A program made the position numbers and the translations under genes. Positions 9,189-17,797 of a DNA stretch of 64,000 nt are shown here, in pieces; the stretch's first letter is position 1; each line of letters starts with the position of its first letter. Origin of the DNA: Microvirga arvi (lineage in GTDB: Bacteria; Pseudomonadota; Alphaproteobacteria; Rhizobiales; Beijerinckiaceae); NCBI RefSeq assembly GCF_016892765.1, contig NZ_JAFEMD010000026.1, positions 1-64,000 of the forward strand, in the 5' to 3' direction. The notes under the pieces were generated by a model. That model was given only the letters and a program-made list of their open reading frames with translations, was not told the origin of the DNA and ran no database searches.

Positions 9189-9881
9189 ATGACAGCAGGT
9201 CCCCACTTTCCTCATACCCTGATGATCCGCAAGCTGGAGAGCATCTTCCGCCTTTCCGATGATGAGAAGCAAGCGCTCCAGGGCTTGCCGGTGCAGCTTC
9301 AGGTCCTCAAGGCCGACCAGGACATCGTGCGCGTCGGCGACCGTCCATCGCAGTGCTGCCTGCTGGTGGAGGGTTACACCTGTGTCTACAAGCTGACTAC
9401 AGAGGGCAAGCGTCAGATCGTAGCCTTCCACGTGCCCGAGGACATGCCTGACCTACAAAGTCTGCACCTGAAGGTGCTCGACAACAGCCTCGCCACAGTC
9501 ACGCCCTGCACGGTCGGGTTCATCCAGCATGAGGACCTGCGCCGCGTCTGCGCGCGCTATTCCCGGATCACCGCCGCCCTCTGGCGCGAGACCTTGGTGG
9601 ATGCCTCCATCTTTCGGGAGTGGGTGCTGAATGTTGGTCGGCGCGAAGCCTTCAGGCGGATGGCTCACCTTCTGTGCGAGTTTCGGGTGAGGCTGAAGGC
9701 AGTGGGGCTTGCTGAAGGTGACACCTTCGATCTGCCGTTCACCCAAGGCGAACTGGCGGATGCGATTGGCGCCAGCAACATTCATGTCAACAGGGTGCTC
9801 CAGGAGCTTCGGGCCAAGGGCCTGATCCGGAGCAAGGGAACACAGGTGACCTGTAGGGTCTGGGGACATCATTTCAGCTGA
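9189..9881 (+). CDS. Crp/Fnr-family transcriptional regulator
   Basis: 230 residues. The cyclic-nucleotide-type sensor domain spans ~10-130 (LESIFRLSDDEKQAL, then IVRVGDRPSQCCLLVEGYTC). The HTH at ~165-225 contains FTQGELADAIGASNIHVNRV, then LQELRAKGLIRS. The family pattern differs from the regulator at 252-1061, so they are not recent duplicates. AGGAA sits just before the ATG at 9189. It follows the LOV kinase by 95 bases in the same direction and may be its downstream output. The 3' end overlaps the leftward tannase/transposase chimera by 13 bases. Confidence 0.85.
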   Translation: MTAGPHFPHTLMIRKLESIFRLSDDEKQALQGLPVQLQVLKADQDIVRVGDRPSQCCLLVEGYTCVYKLTTEGKRQIVAFHVPEDMPDLQSLHLKVLDNSLATVTPCTVGFIQHEDLRRVCARYSRITAALWRETLVDASIFREWVLNVGRREAFRRMAHLLCEFRVRLKAVGLAEGDTFDLPFTQGELADAIGASNIHVNRVLQELRAKGLIRSKGTQVTCRVWGHHFS

Positions 9882-10267
9882 GCCAGGGCAGTATCCAGCC
9901 GATAATCGGCAATCCTGATGCGCTCGCGGCTGCCGTCGTAGGCCGCCTCAACAGCTTCGCCGAGCGGAGTCTTGTCGAGGAGTTCGCAGACTCGGTCGAT
10001 CGGAGACTGACCGCCCAGTGCGGTGTGCGGCCGATGCCAGTTCCAGTGATGCTGCCATTCGGCCAATTTCACTTCGATCTCCGGATCCTTGGGATCAACC
10101 GTGTCCCAGAATTCTTCCCGATCCGCGCGGTGCGTCCGCTCGACTTTGCCGTTCAGATGGGGCGAGCGGGGCGGGATCGGCCGAAACTTGATCGCCCAGT
10201 CCATCAACCGCTGCTGAACCGCTTCGGCGAAGAACTCGCGCCCGCGATCAGTTTGGATGGTGACGAT
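9869..10267 (-). mobile_element. IS481-type transposase remnant (3' part only)
   Basis: This is the transposase portion of the chimera. It retains one catalytic Asp (QTDRG) and Glu (NGKVERTHR) of the DDE core and the RPHTALGG tail, but lacks the helix-turn-helix N-terminus and first Asp. No terminal inverted repeats could be identified around it, so only a fragment remains. Confidence 0.75.
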
Positions 10268-11290
10268 CCACTCTTTCCAGCCACTCGCGCCGCTGGCATC
10301 CGCAGGCTCCGCACCCGGAAGCTGGCCGGGGAAGATGACCTCACCCTTGCTCTTCACGCCACCATAGATGGCCTGAAGCGTCTCAACCTGGGCTTGGGTG
10401 AAGCACTGATCACCAGTCTGGTCTTCGGTGCATTTCGGCAGGTCCTGGGCCGGATTGAAGGAGCATTGGCGCGGGTCGGCCAACAGACCGTCCTTGGCCC
10501 CATCGACTGCATCGCACTTGTCCAGCACGGCCTTGGCGATCACAGGAAGTTGCCGGATTGAGATAGGCGCCTTTGCCAAGGCCTGTGCGTTCCACACATC
10601 CCAGAGCTGGGTTCCGGTGAAATCGAGCACCGGGGCACCGGCGAGGATGCCGTCGAAGTCGCCCGGGTAGCGCTGAGCCGACATGAGACCCTGACGCCCA
10701 CCCGTGGAGCAGCCATCCCAGTAGGAGTAGGAGGGGGGACGATCATAGTAGGCCTGGATCAGGTCCTTGGCCCTGGTGACGGTGACGTGGACCCCGCGCG
10801 AAGCATAGTCCACGAGCTTGCCGAGGTTGTTCTCGGCGAAGCTGCCGAGCGGCTGAGCCCGCGCATCGTGGCCGCTGTTCTGCTGGACCACGGCAAAGCC
10901 CTGTCGCAGAGCGGAGTTGCGGGTGTCCTGCCGGCTGGCTTCTGCCAGGTTCTCACCCGCATAGCCGCCATTGCCGAACATGTAGAGACGCCGGTTCCAG
11001 GCATCCGGCAAGGTGATCTCGAACTGGATCTCCGGCTGGATCACCCCCGTGACTTGGCAGTGGGCAGGGTGCTGGTCAGTCGCTTCCGCGTGTCTCGCTT
11101 TGAGGTAGATCACCTCCGGGAGCACCAGTCGCACGATGGCCGTGCAGGCCATCTGCGGGGACACCGGCGTCGAGCGAAAGGGGGCATCGGACGGTGTCGC
11201 GGTGAAGCTGGAGGCATTCTGTGCGTGAGCCGGAATGATGCCGACCCAAAGCACCGCGGTGGCCAGAAGCGGGCGTTCGAAGGCGTTCAT
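9869..11290 (-). pseudogene. Truncated tannase/feruloyl esterase fused to IS481-type transposase tail
   Basis: A 473-residue chimeric frame. Residues 1-24 are a signal peptide ending AHA. Residues ~40-341 match the tannase/feruloyl esterase family, including the nucleophile motif CSTGGRQG (residues 194-201) and VFPG-like segment near 330. The catalytic Asp and His, which lie in the C-terminal part of that family, are missing. At about residue 342 (near position 10267) the sequence switches to an IS481-type integrase core: TIQTDRGREFF, then PPRSPHLNGKVERTHR, then WNWHRPHTALGGQSPI. The switch keeps frame, so the product could be made but should not be an active esterase. The likely origin is insertion followed by deletion. 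The frame ends 13 bases inside the convergent Crp/Fnr gene. Confidence 0.85.
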
Positions 11291-11577
11291 ACTCGTTCCT
11301 CTCCCTTGGCTGCGGCTATCGCTGCCGCTTGCGCGTATCTGGGAGGAAAGAGGTTAGAGGACCGGGTGTTCTTCTCAATGGATCAAATGTTTTACAACAC
11401 GACGTGCGCCAAGGCTCTCACCGCTTCCGATCCGGGCGCGATCATTTACCCCATTTCCTTTGTCGAATGGATTTCCAGAGGCTTATCTGGCTTATTTCGA
11501 TCAGGGCCGGATTGTGGCCTGTGATGCACACATGTCGTTGAAGTCCCGCCCGATGCTCCTCTCTAAGATATTGCCTC
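11291..11577. other. Intergenic region, divergent control zone
   Basis: About 290 bases between the leftward tannase fragment and the rightward GGDEF/EAL gene. It is less GC-rich than the flanking genes. No open frame with a protein signature is seen. It must hold the promoter of the GGDEF/EAL gene, but I cannot place the boxes with confidence. Confidence 0.4.
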
Positions 11578-14223
11578 GTGATCTCCATTTCCTGGTGTAA
11601 GAACCTGCTTGCTCGCCACCCGGTCCTGAACGTTCTGGTTCTGGCTGCGGTCTTCAACTTGTTTTGCGCGGCCCTCGTCTACGATGAACGGGGGAAAGCA
11701 TCTGATCAGGCGAGGTCAGCCGCGAGCAATCTTGTTGCGTCGGTGAGCCGAGACATCTCCCGCAATATCGAGATCATCGATCTGACGATCCAGAAGGTTA
11801 TCGACCGGGTCAATCAGCCGGGCTTCACCGAACTGGGCTCTGACCTTCAGCGCCAGCTGCTGTTCGATCAGGTTGCGACCGCGCAGTACTTTGCAGCCAT
11901 CGCCGTTGTCGATGAGAACGGGAGGCTTCGGTATCACTCCCGTTTCACGGACCCGAACATCATCAACGTCGCAAAGCTACAGTATTTTAGCGTCCACCGC
12001 GATCGTCCGGATGTAGGGCTTTATGTTTCGCTGCCGATCAAGAGCCCGGTCGGTCTTGGATGGGGCCTCGTGTTCAGTCGGCGGCTTTCTCACCCGGATG
12101 GGCGGTTCGCCGGGATCGCGTATGTCGGCCTGGGCTTGGACTACTTCACCGATCTGTTCCGCAGGATGGACCTGGGACGGAATGGCTCCATGTCGCTCAT
12201 GCGAGCGGACAGGAAGCTGCTCGTGCGCGAGCCATTCGACGAGAAGCATCTCGGCACGGACGTCAGCGGGGCGGAGATTTATCGCTACTATCCGCAGCAG
12301 CGTTCAGGATCATATGAGGCCAGCTCCTCGCCAATCGATGGGGTCCCGCGACTCTATACGTTCACCCAGATCGGGGATTTCCCCTTGACGATCAGCGTGG
12401 GACGCTCGCTGCAAGATGTCTATGCCGCCTGGTGGAACCGAGCCCTGACGATTGGCGCCATCGTGCTTGTCCTGACCGGGGCCATGATTGCCCTGGCTCT
12501 CAGCCTGCGCCGGGAGTTTCGCCGGAGGAAAGCGGCGCACCGGGAGGCATTGCACAACGAAGCGCTCTTTCGCGGAGCCATGAAGGGCGCCGGCATCGGA
12601 ACGGCGTTGCTGCGCCTCGATGAGACCGTGTTCAAGGTCAATCCGGCCTTCTGTCGGCTGTTCGGATTTACGGAAGAGGAGATGCTATCGCGGACCGCCG
12701 CAGACCTGACCCATCCGGACGATGCGCCTCCAGATGATGGCGCTCTCTTAAGGGGTGAGACAGACTTTGCAGCGACGGAACGGCGCTTTGTTCGCAAGGA
12801 TGGCACCGAGGTGTGGGTCCTTCGGTCGTCCTCCCTGGTTCGTGACGAGGCGGGGCGGCCCACTTATCTGATCGTGCAATTCCAGGATATCACGGCCCGA
12901 CGCGAAGCTGAGGAGCGACTCAGATACAACGCGACCCATGACGACCTTACGGGCCTCCTAAACCGATCAGCCTTCGAGCAGAAGCTTGAAGAGGCCCTGG
13001 CGGAAAGCCGTGACACGGGCATCAGGCATGTCCTGGCCTTTGTCGATCTTGACCGGCTGAAAATCATCAACGATTCCGCCGGTCATGTCGCCGGCGACGC
13101 CTTGTTGCGAGGCGTGGCGGGAGCCTTGCCTAATTTCCTCCGCGAAGGCGATGTCATCGGCCGGCTCGGCGGGGATGAATTTGGCATCATCCTGCACGGA
13201 TGTTCCCTTGATGATGCGACAGTGATCCTTGAGGACCTCAATACTGCGGCCAGTGCGATCCAGTTCCCGTGGGAGGATCGCAGCTATAGTGTCGGGGCCA
13301 GCATCGGGGTGACCGAGATCACGCCGAGCATCAGTTCCCCAAGCGCTGTCCTCGCTCAGGCGGATGTCGCCTGCCTGACGGCCAAAATGGCCGGGCGGAA
13401 CCGGGTCAGCATCTACCGACCCGAGCAGAGCGAAGCGGTTGATCGCCACCGTGAGATCGCTGTCGCTGCCGGGATCAAACTGACCATAGAAGAGGGTAGG
13501 CTCCGGTTGTTTGCTCAAAGGATCGTCGCGTGCGTGGGCACGATCCAGGAGCGGTATGAGATCCTGGTGCGGATGGTCGACAAGGACGGGACGATCATCC
13601 CGCCATCCGTGTTCATCCCAGCAGCGGAACGGTATGATCTCATTGGAGCCATCGACCGCTGGGTCGTCCAAGAAGCACTGACCATGATTGGACGGGCAGG
13701 GGGCCTTGATCGGCACACCCGGATCCATCTCAACCTGTCGGCAGCCTCGATCGGCGATGCTTCGTTCGTAGCTCACGTGATCGAGGTTCTTGAGGATACC
13801 GGTGTTGCCTCAGAAATCTTGGTCTTCGAGATCACCGAAACGGCCTTGGTCAGCAATATGGCTGTGGCAGCCGCAACAGTCGGTAGGCTGCGGGAAATGG
13901 GGTGCCAGATTGCGCTGGACGATTTCGGCGCGGGCCTGAGTTCGTTCAACTACCTGCGCCAATTCCCGGTCGATATTGTCAAAATCGACGGCAGCTTCGT
14001 TCACAACATGACGACGAACGCGGTGGATCTCTACATCGTCAAATCCATTCACCAGATTGCCAAAGAATTGGGCGCGCAGACGGTCGCTGAGTTCGTCGAG
14101 GATCAGGCGACCTTCGATCTGGTCTCGTCCATGGGGATCACTTTCGCCCAGGGCTACGCGATCCACAGGCCTGAGCCCTTCGAGGAGATCATGGTAGATC
14201 ATGAAATCCGGGCCGAGGCCTAA
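11578..14223 (+). CDS. Membrane Cache-PAS-GGDEF-EAL cyclic-di-GMP enzyme
   Basis: 881 residues. A transmembrane segment at ~15-34 and a second at ~289-311 flank a ~250-residue extracytoplasmic sensor of the dCache type (AAIAVVDENGRLRYHSRF, then GSMSLMRADRKLLVRE). A PAS domain (~325-450), a diguanylate cyclase domain and an EAL phosphodiesterase domain follow. GGDEF is intact at residues 531-535 and is preceded at the canonical distance by an RxxD inhibitory site (REGD). The EAL signature is EILVR (Glu661), and DDFGAGLSSF plus KIDGSF are kept, so phosphodiesterase activity is plausible. The start is a GTG with only a weak ribosome-binding site. The ligand is unknown. Confidence 0.88.
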   Translation: MISISWCKNLLARHPVLNVLVLAAVFNLFCAALVYDERGKASDQARSAASNLVASVSRDISRNIEIIDLTIQKVIDRVNQPGFTELGSDLQRQLLFDQVATAQYFAAIAVVDENGRLRYHSRFTDPNIINVAKLQYFSVHRDRPDVGLYVSLPIKSPVGLGWGLVFSRRLSHPDGRFAGIAYVGLGLDYFTDLFRRMDLGRNGSMSLMRADRKLLVREPFDEKHLGTDVSGAEIYRYYPQQRSGSYEASSSPIDGVPRLYTFTQIGDFPLTISVGRSLQDVYAAWWNRALTIGAIVLVLTGAMIALALSLRREFRRRKAAHREALHNEALFRGAMKGAGIGTALLRLDETVFKVNPAFCRLFGFTEEEMLSRTAADLTHPDDAPPDDGALLRGETDFAATERRFVRKDGTEVWVLRSSSLVRDEAGRPTYLIVQFQDITARREAEERLRYNATHDDLTGLLNRSAFEQKLEEALAESRDTGIRHVLAFVDLDRLKIINDSAGHVAGDALLRGVAGALPNFLREGDVIGRLGGDEFGIILHGCSLDDATVILEDLNTAASAIQFPWEDRSYSVGASIGVTEITPSISSPSAVLAQADVACLTAKMAGRNRVSIYRPEQSEAVDRHREIAVAAGIKLTIEEGRLRLFAQRIVACVGTIQERYEILVRMVDKDGTIIPPSVFIPAAERYDLIGAIDRWVVQEALTMIGRAGGLDRHTRIHLNLSAASIGDASFVAHVIEVLEDTGVASEILVFEITETALVSNMAVAAATVGRLREMGCQIALDDFGAGLSSFNYLRQFPVDIVKIDGSFVHNMTTNAVDLYIVKSIHQIAKELGAQTVAEFVEDQATFDLVSSMGITFAQGYAIHRPEPFEEIMVDHEIRAEA

Positions 14224-14409
14224 CGCCAGCGATCCACTATCTATTGGTCAAAGGTGAAGATCGATCGGGTCATGTAAGGATGGTCCCGCGCTGGGCGGTC
14301 CAAGCCTTCCTTAGTTATGACATGAGCCCATCATTGGCTGTTCATATTCAACCTGTTAAGACTTCACCTCGTTCGAAGGGACGATTTCGCATGTTGATGT
14401 GGAGCACAG
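14224..14409. other. Short intergenic region before IS6 element
   Basis: 186 bases between the end of the GGDEF/EAL gene and the left terminal repeat of the IS6-family element. No gene or strong hairpin was seen. Confidence 0.4.
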
Positions 14410-15235
14410 GGTTTCGTCGCAAATTCGGAGAACGGACGAGAGAAGGGCAGACGCTCGGTAGCGCGGTTAGGCAGCGAGCAGTTCGAACTGCCCGGCGAGC
14501 GACGGCTGCCGATTGCAGGCGTATTTCGCCTGTTGCTTGCGCATCATGTGAACCATCTCGATTCCACCCAGGATCACCCGGGCACTGTCAGCGGACTTGA
14601 AGTCAAGCATCGGACGCACCCGCCTTTTGACAGCGCGGTGATCCTGCTCGATGCGATTGTTCAGATAGGCACTTTGCCGGATGCGAATGGGTTTCAGGTC
14701 ACGCCGCGATCTGTTCTCGAGCCGGTCTGCGGTATCGCAGGACAGGATCGCCTCGCGGTTCGTCGGGCTGCCGTCAATCACGATCCGCTCGGGCCGGCCA
14801 TGGCGCTTGAGCGCCTTGCGCAGGAACTGCTTGGCAGCGGTGAGATCACGCCGTTCGCTGAACCAGAATTCGACCGTATCGCCATTGCTGTCGATCGCTC
14901 GATAAAGATACATCCATCGCCCGCGGACCTTGATGTATGTCTCGTCGATGTGCCACTTGCTGGTGACAACTCTCTTGCGTGAGTTGAAGCGATTCAGAAG
15001 TTCGGGCGAGTACCGGACAACCCATCGGTGAATGGTTGCGTGATCGACGCAGATGCCGCGCTCGGCCATCATCTCCTCCAAATTTCGGAGGCTGAGGTTG
15101 TAAGCCAGATACCAACGGATGCAGAGCAGGATTACCGATCGATCAAAATGCCTGCCCTTGAACATCCCTGTCTCCACTGCTGTGACGGCAGCCACCGTAG
15201 CTGAAACTATGAAACAAAAGGTTTGCGACGGAACC
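14410..15235 (-). mobile_element. Complete IS6-family insertion sequence (826 bp)
   Basis: The ends are matching inverted repeats: GGTTTCGTCGCAAATT at 14410-14425, and GGTTCCGTCGCAAACC read inward from 15235 (13 of 16 identical). Length and the GGxTC-type start with GCAAA agree with the IS6/IS26 family. One transposase gene fills the element. The flanking 8-mers (gagcacag and accaaaaa) differ, so no target duplication is seen. This fits IS6 biology, where cointegrate or adjacent-deletion events leave unmatched flanks. Confidence 0.85.
14467..15165 (-). CDS. IS6-family transposase
   Basis: 232 residues, the normal length for this family. It begins MFKGRHFDRSVILLCIRWYL, followed by the N-terminal HTH part LSLRNLEEMMAERGICVDH and THRWV-like segment. 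DDE residues are visible: Asp in WHIDETYIKVRGRW, Asp in IVIDGSPTNREA and Glu in NNRIEQDHRAVKRR. The frame is open further upstream, but that part lies outside the element's end and in the LysR gene, so the ATG at 15165 is the start. The gene looks intact and the element may still be mobile. Confidence 0.9.
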   Translation of the reverse strand: MFKGRHFDRSVILLCIRWYLAYNLSLRNLEEMMAERGICVDHATIHRWVVRYSPELLNRFNSRKRVVTSKWHIDETYIKVRGRWMYLYRAIDSNGDTVEFWFSERRDLTAAKQFLRKALKRHGRPERIVIDGSPTNREAILSCDTADRLENRSRRDLKPIRIRQSAYLNNRIEQDHRAVKRRVRPMLDFKSADSARVILGGIEMVHMMRKQQAKYACNRQPSLAGQFELLAA

Positions 15236-15332
15236 ACCAAAAATAACCGATGCACCAAAGCGGGTTGCTCGCAGGCTTGGTCTGGTGGTGTCGTTGAGAA
15301 TGCCGCCGCATCGCGGCAGAAGATGGGTACGC

Positions 15333-16196
15333 CTAAAGTTGTGTCGTGACGGTCAGCAACGCTCGGATCAGCCTTATTCGAGACGACGTGCGGGACCAGA
15401 CGAGGCCAATATGCCTCTCCGGCGCATTCGACGGAAGAGCAATTTTTGCGATTGAGACCCCCGCCGGCCAAGGAGGAGCCCAGTCCGGAAGCAGAGATAC
15501 GCCGAGCCCCTTGCTGACCATCACGGCTATAGCTTCCAACGCGTCGAGTTCCAGCCGCTCGCGCGGTCGGATTCCGGCTTGCCTGAGATAGAGATCCGCA
15601 AGGCGTCCGCCCCAATGATTTCGGTCATAGCGAATAAAGGGTTCGCTGCGCAGGAGGTCATGCGGGGCGCGGGCGGCAGTCCCTTCTGGACCCAGTACGA
15701 TCAGCGGCTCAGTCCTCAGCAAGTGCCAGTCGAGCGCCTTGGGAAGGGTGAACTGGGGCTTGACCACGATGGCTGCATCGATCTCGCCCTCCATCACTCG
15801 GCGATACAACTCGACTGATGTCCCAGGCACCACATAGAGGTCCAGCATCGGAGCATCGGCGACAAGCCGGGCCAAGATCGCAGGCAGCAGCCCGGTCAGC
15901 GCCGTCGAGATGGCACCGAGGCGGATCTCGCCGGCGACCATCTCTCCGCCTGCCAAAGCCCGCAATTCACGAACCTCGCGCAGAATGTGCCGACCCCGTG
16001 CAAGGATGGCGTTTCCCGCTTCCGTAGGGCGGACCGTACGCCCCGCCCGCGACAGCAGCGATGTCCCAACCTCTTCTTCGAGGGCGCGAATGCGCTGTGC
16101 GACGGCGGCCGGCGTCAGTCCCAGCCGACGCGCCGCCTCGGCCATCGATCCGGACTCCACAACAGTGAGAAAACTTTCCAGAAAGCGCGTATCCAT
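15333..16196 (-). CDS. LysR-family transcriptional regulator
   Basis: 287 residues. The N-terminal HTH is classical: FLESFLTVVESGSMAEAARR, then LGLTPAAVAQRIRALEEEVG. Residues ~90-285 form the periplasmic-binding-like effector domain. It diverges from the SDR-RraA-DapA operon with 96 bases between starts, the usual layout for a LysR protein controlling its neighbour in response to a pathway metabolite. The ATG at 16196 begins the family's N-terminus. Its 3' end is 97 bases from the IS6 element. Confidence 0.88.
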   Translation of the reverse strand: MDTRFLESFLTVVESGSMAEAARRLGLTPAAVAQRIRALEEEVGTSLLSRAGRTVRPTEAGNAILARGRHILREVRELRALAGGEMVAGEIRLGAISTALTGLLPAILARLVADAPMLDLYVVPGTSVELYRRVMEGEIDAAIVVKPQFTLPKALDWHLLRTEPLIVLGPEGTAARAPHDLLRSEPFIRYDRNHWGGRLADLYLRQAGIRPRERLELDALEAIAVMVSKGLGVSLLPDWAPPWPAGVSIAKIALPSNAPERHIGLVWSRTSSRIRLIRALLTVTTQL

Positions 16197-16292
16197 CGAT
16201 AGGAAAAGTATATTCTGAAGATAGTAGAGTCCAGATTTTCTTTTTTGTTCAAGTCTTGCATCTTTCCCGCGATTTACGTTGGGAGAAGCATC
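16197..16292. promoter_or_regulatory. Divergent control region with possible LysR box
   Basis: An AT-rich 96-base gap between the LysR gene and the SDR operon. TATTCTGAAGATA at 16211-16223 fits the T-N11-A shape of LysR sites and is partly palindromic (9 of 13 symmetric positions). GGGAGAAG at 16281-16288 is the ribosome-binding site for the TTG start at 16293. The operator assignment is inference from layout. Confidence 0.4.
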
Positions 16293-17078
16293 TTGGATCT
16301 TGGGCTTAGAGATAGAACCGCATTGGTCTTCGGCGCTGGCGGCGGACTCGGGGGTGCGATCGCCCGTACCTTGGCGGGGGAGGGCGCAAAGGTCGTCGTC
16401 GCCGACCTGAATGGCGATGCTGCGGGAGCGACGGTCGACGCGATCAAGAGCGCTGGAGGACAGGCGCTGGAACTGGTCTGGGACCTCGCGGATCTGTCGG
16501 TGATCGACGGCAACATCGGAAGTATCGAGCGCGATTTCGGCGCCGTCGACGTTCTGGTGAACAATACGGGCGGCCCGCCGCCGACGCCTGTCGCCGGTCA
16601 GGACCCCGGCCAATGGCTGGCACAGTTCCAGTCGATGGTTCTTTCCGTCATTGCAATCACGGACCGGGTCCTGCCGGGCATGCGCGAACGGAAGTGGGGC
16701 CGGATCATCACCTCCACGTCATCCGGTGTGGTGGCTCCCATTCCCAATCTCGGCATCTCCAATACGCTGCGGCTTTCGCTGGTCGGCTGGTCGAAGACGC
16801 TGGCCCGGGAAGTGGGCCGCGATGGCATCACGTCCAACATCGTCCTCCCGGGACGGATCGCCACGCAACGCATCACCTTCCTCGATGAGCAGAAGGCCAA
16901 GCGCGAGAACCGACCGGTGGCCGATGTGGCGGCGGAGAGCACCGCCTCGATCCCGATTGGGCGCTATGGCGATCCGCAGGAATACGGGGACGTCGTGGCT
17001 TTTCTGGCCAGTGAGCGGGCCTCCTACGTCACCGGCTCGGTCATCCGCGTCGACGGCGGCCTCATCCAAAGCATTTAG
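16293..17078 (+). CDS. SDR-family oxidoreductase lacking the usual catalytic Tyr
   Basis: 261 residues. The cofactor motif is GAGGGLGGAIA and NNTGG follows the usual place of NNAG. In the active site the normal YxxxK is replaced: the aligned stretch ISNTLRLSLVGWSKTLARE has Ser and Arg where Tyr and Lys stand. This SN-x-x-R pattern occurs in a known SDR subgroup annotated as FabG-like, so it may still bind NAD(P)H with altered chemistry. The TTG start at 16293 has a good ribosome-binding site 5 bases upstream. It is the first gene of an operon with the RraA-like and DapA-like genes. Confidence 0.82.
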   Translation: MDLGLRDRTALVFGAGGGLGGAIARTLAGEGAKVVVADLNGDAAGATVDAIKSAGGQALELVWDLADLSVIDGNIGSIERDFGAVDVLVNNTGGPPPTPVAGQDPGQWLAQFQSMVLSVIAITDRVLPGMRERKWGRIITSTSSGVVAPIPNLGISNTLRLSLVGWSKTLAREVGRDGITSNIVLPGRIATQRITFLDEQKAKRENRPVADVAAESTASIPIGRYGDPQEYGDVVAFLASERASYVTGSVIRVDGGLIQSI

Positions 17079-17089
17079 GAGATCTCGAG

Positions 17090-17797
17090 TTGGCTCTCGA
17101 TCAGAACGTCATTGAGATCCTGCGGCAGGTCTCGACCGCGACATTGACCACGATCCTGCTCAAAAAAGGTCTGCGGAACGTCTGGTTGCGTGGCATGAAG
17201 CCATTGAAGCCCGATCAGCCGCGGATTGTCGGCCCTGCCTTCACGCTACGCTTTGTTCCCGCCCGCGAAGACCTCGCCACTCCGGCGAGCTGGGCGTCGC
17301 CGATCTCCACCCGAGCAGCCATCGAGGCCATGCCGGAAGGAGCCATCACCGTCGTCGACGCCATGGGTGTGACCGATGCCGGCATCGTCGGCGACATTCT
17401 CTGCGCTCGCATGGCCAAGCGCGGCGTCGCCGCCCTGATCACCGACGGGGTCGCGCGTGATGTCGCCGGTGCTCTCTCCACTAGTCTACCGGTCTGGTGC
17501 AACGGCGTCGCGGCCTCGCCCTCGGTGGCCGGGATGACCTTTGTCGGCTGGCAGGAGCCGATTGCCTGCGGCGGCGTCGCCGTGTTTCCGGACGATGTGA
17601 TTGTCGTCGATGACGATGGCGCGGTGCTCATTCCGGCGGCTCTCGTAAGCGAGGTGTTGGCGGAGGCGCCGGAGCAGGAGCGCATGGAGGCCTGGATCAT
17701 GGAGGAGGTCGGGCGTGATGTGCCGCTGCCCGGCCTCTACCCGACGAACGCCGCAACCAAGGCCCGCTACGAGGCCGCGAAGAGGGGACAACGTTGA
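17090..17797 (+). CDS. RraA-like / HMG-aldolase-fold protein
   Basis: 235 residues. Contains the RraA/4-hydroxy-4-methyl-2-oxoglutarate aldolase fold signatures: VDAMGVTDAGIVGDILCARM (residues 84-103), then TDGVARD, and PDDVIVVDDDGAVLIPAAL. In catabolic operons these proteins act as 2-keto-acid aldolases or oxaloacetate decarboxylases rather than RNase E regulators. Starts at TTG 17090, with AGGAGA just upstream, and overlaps the DapA-like gene at TTGATGA. Its company (SDR before, DapA-like aldolase after) suggests breakdown of a hydroxylated keto acid. Confidence 0.82.
   Translation: MALDQNVIEILRQVSTATLTTILLKKGLRNVWLRGMKPLKPDQPRIVGPAFTLRFVPAREDLATPASWASPISTRAAIEAMPEGAITVVDAMGVTDAGIVGDILCARMAKRGVAALITDGVARDVAGALSTSLPVWCNGVAASPSVAGMTFVGWQEPIACGGVAVFPDDVIVVDDDGAVLIPAALVSEVLAEAPEQERMEAWIMEEVGRDVPLPGLYPTNAATKARYEAAKRGQR

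Noticed and set aside
14402..15243. Target-site duplication around the IS6 element
   Set aside because: The flanking 8-mers gagcacag and accaaaaa do not match.
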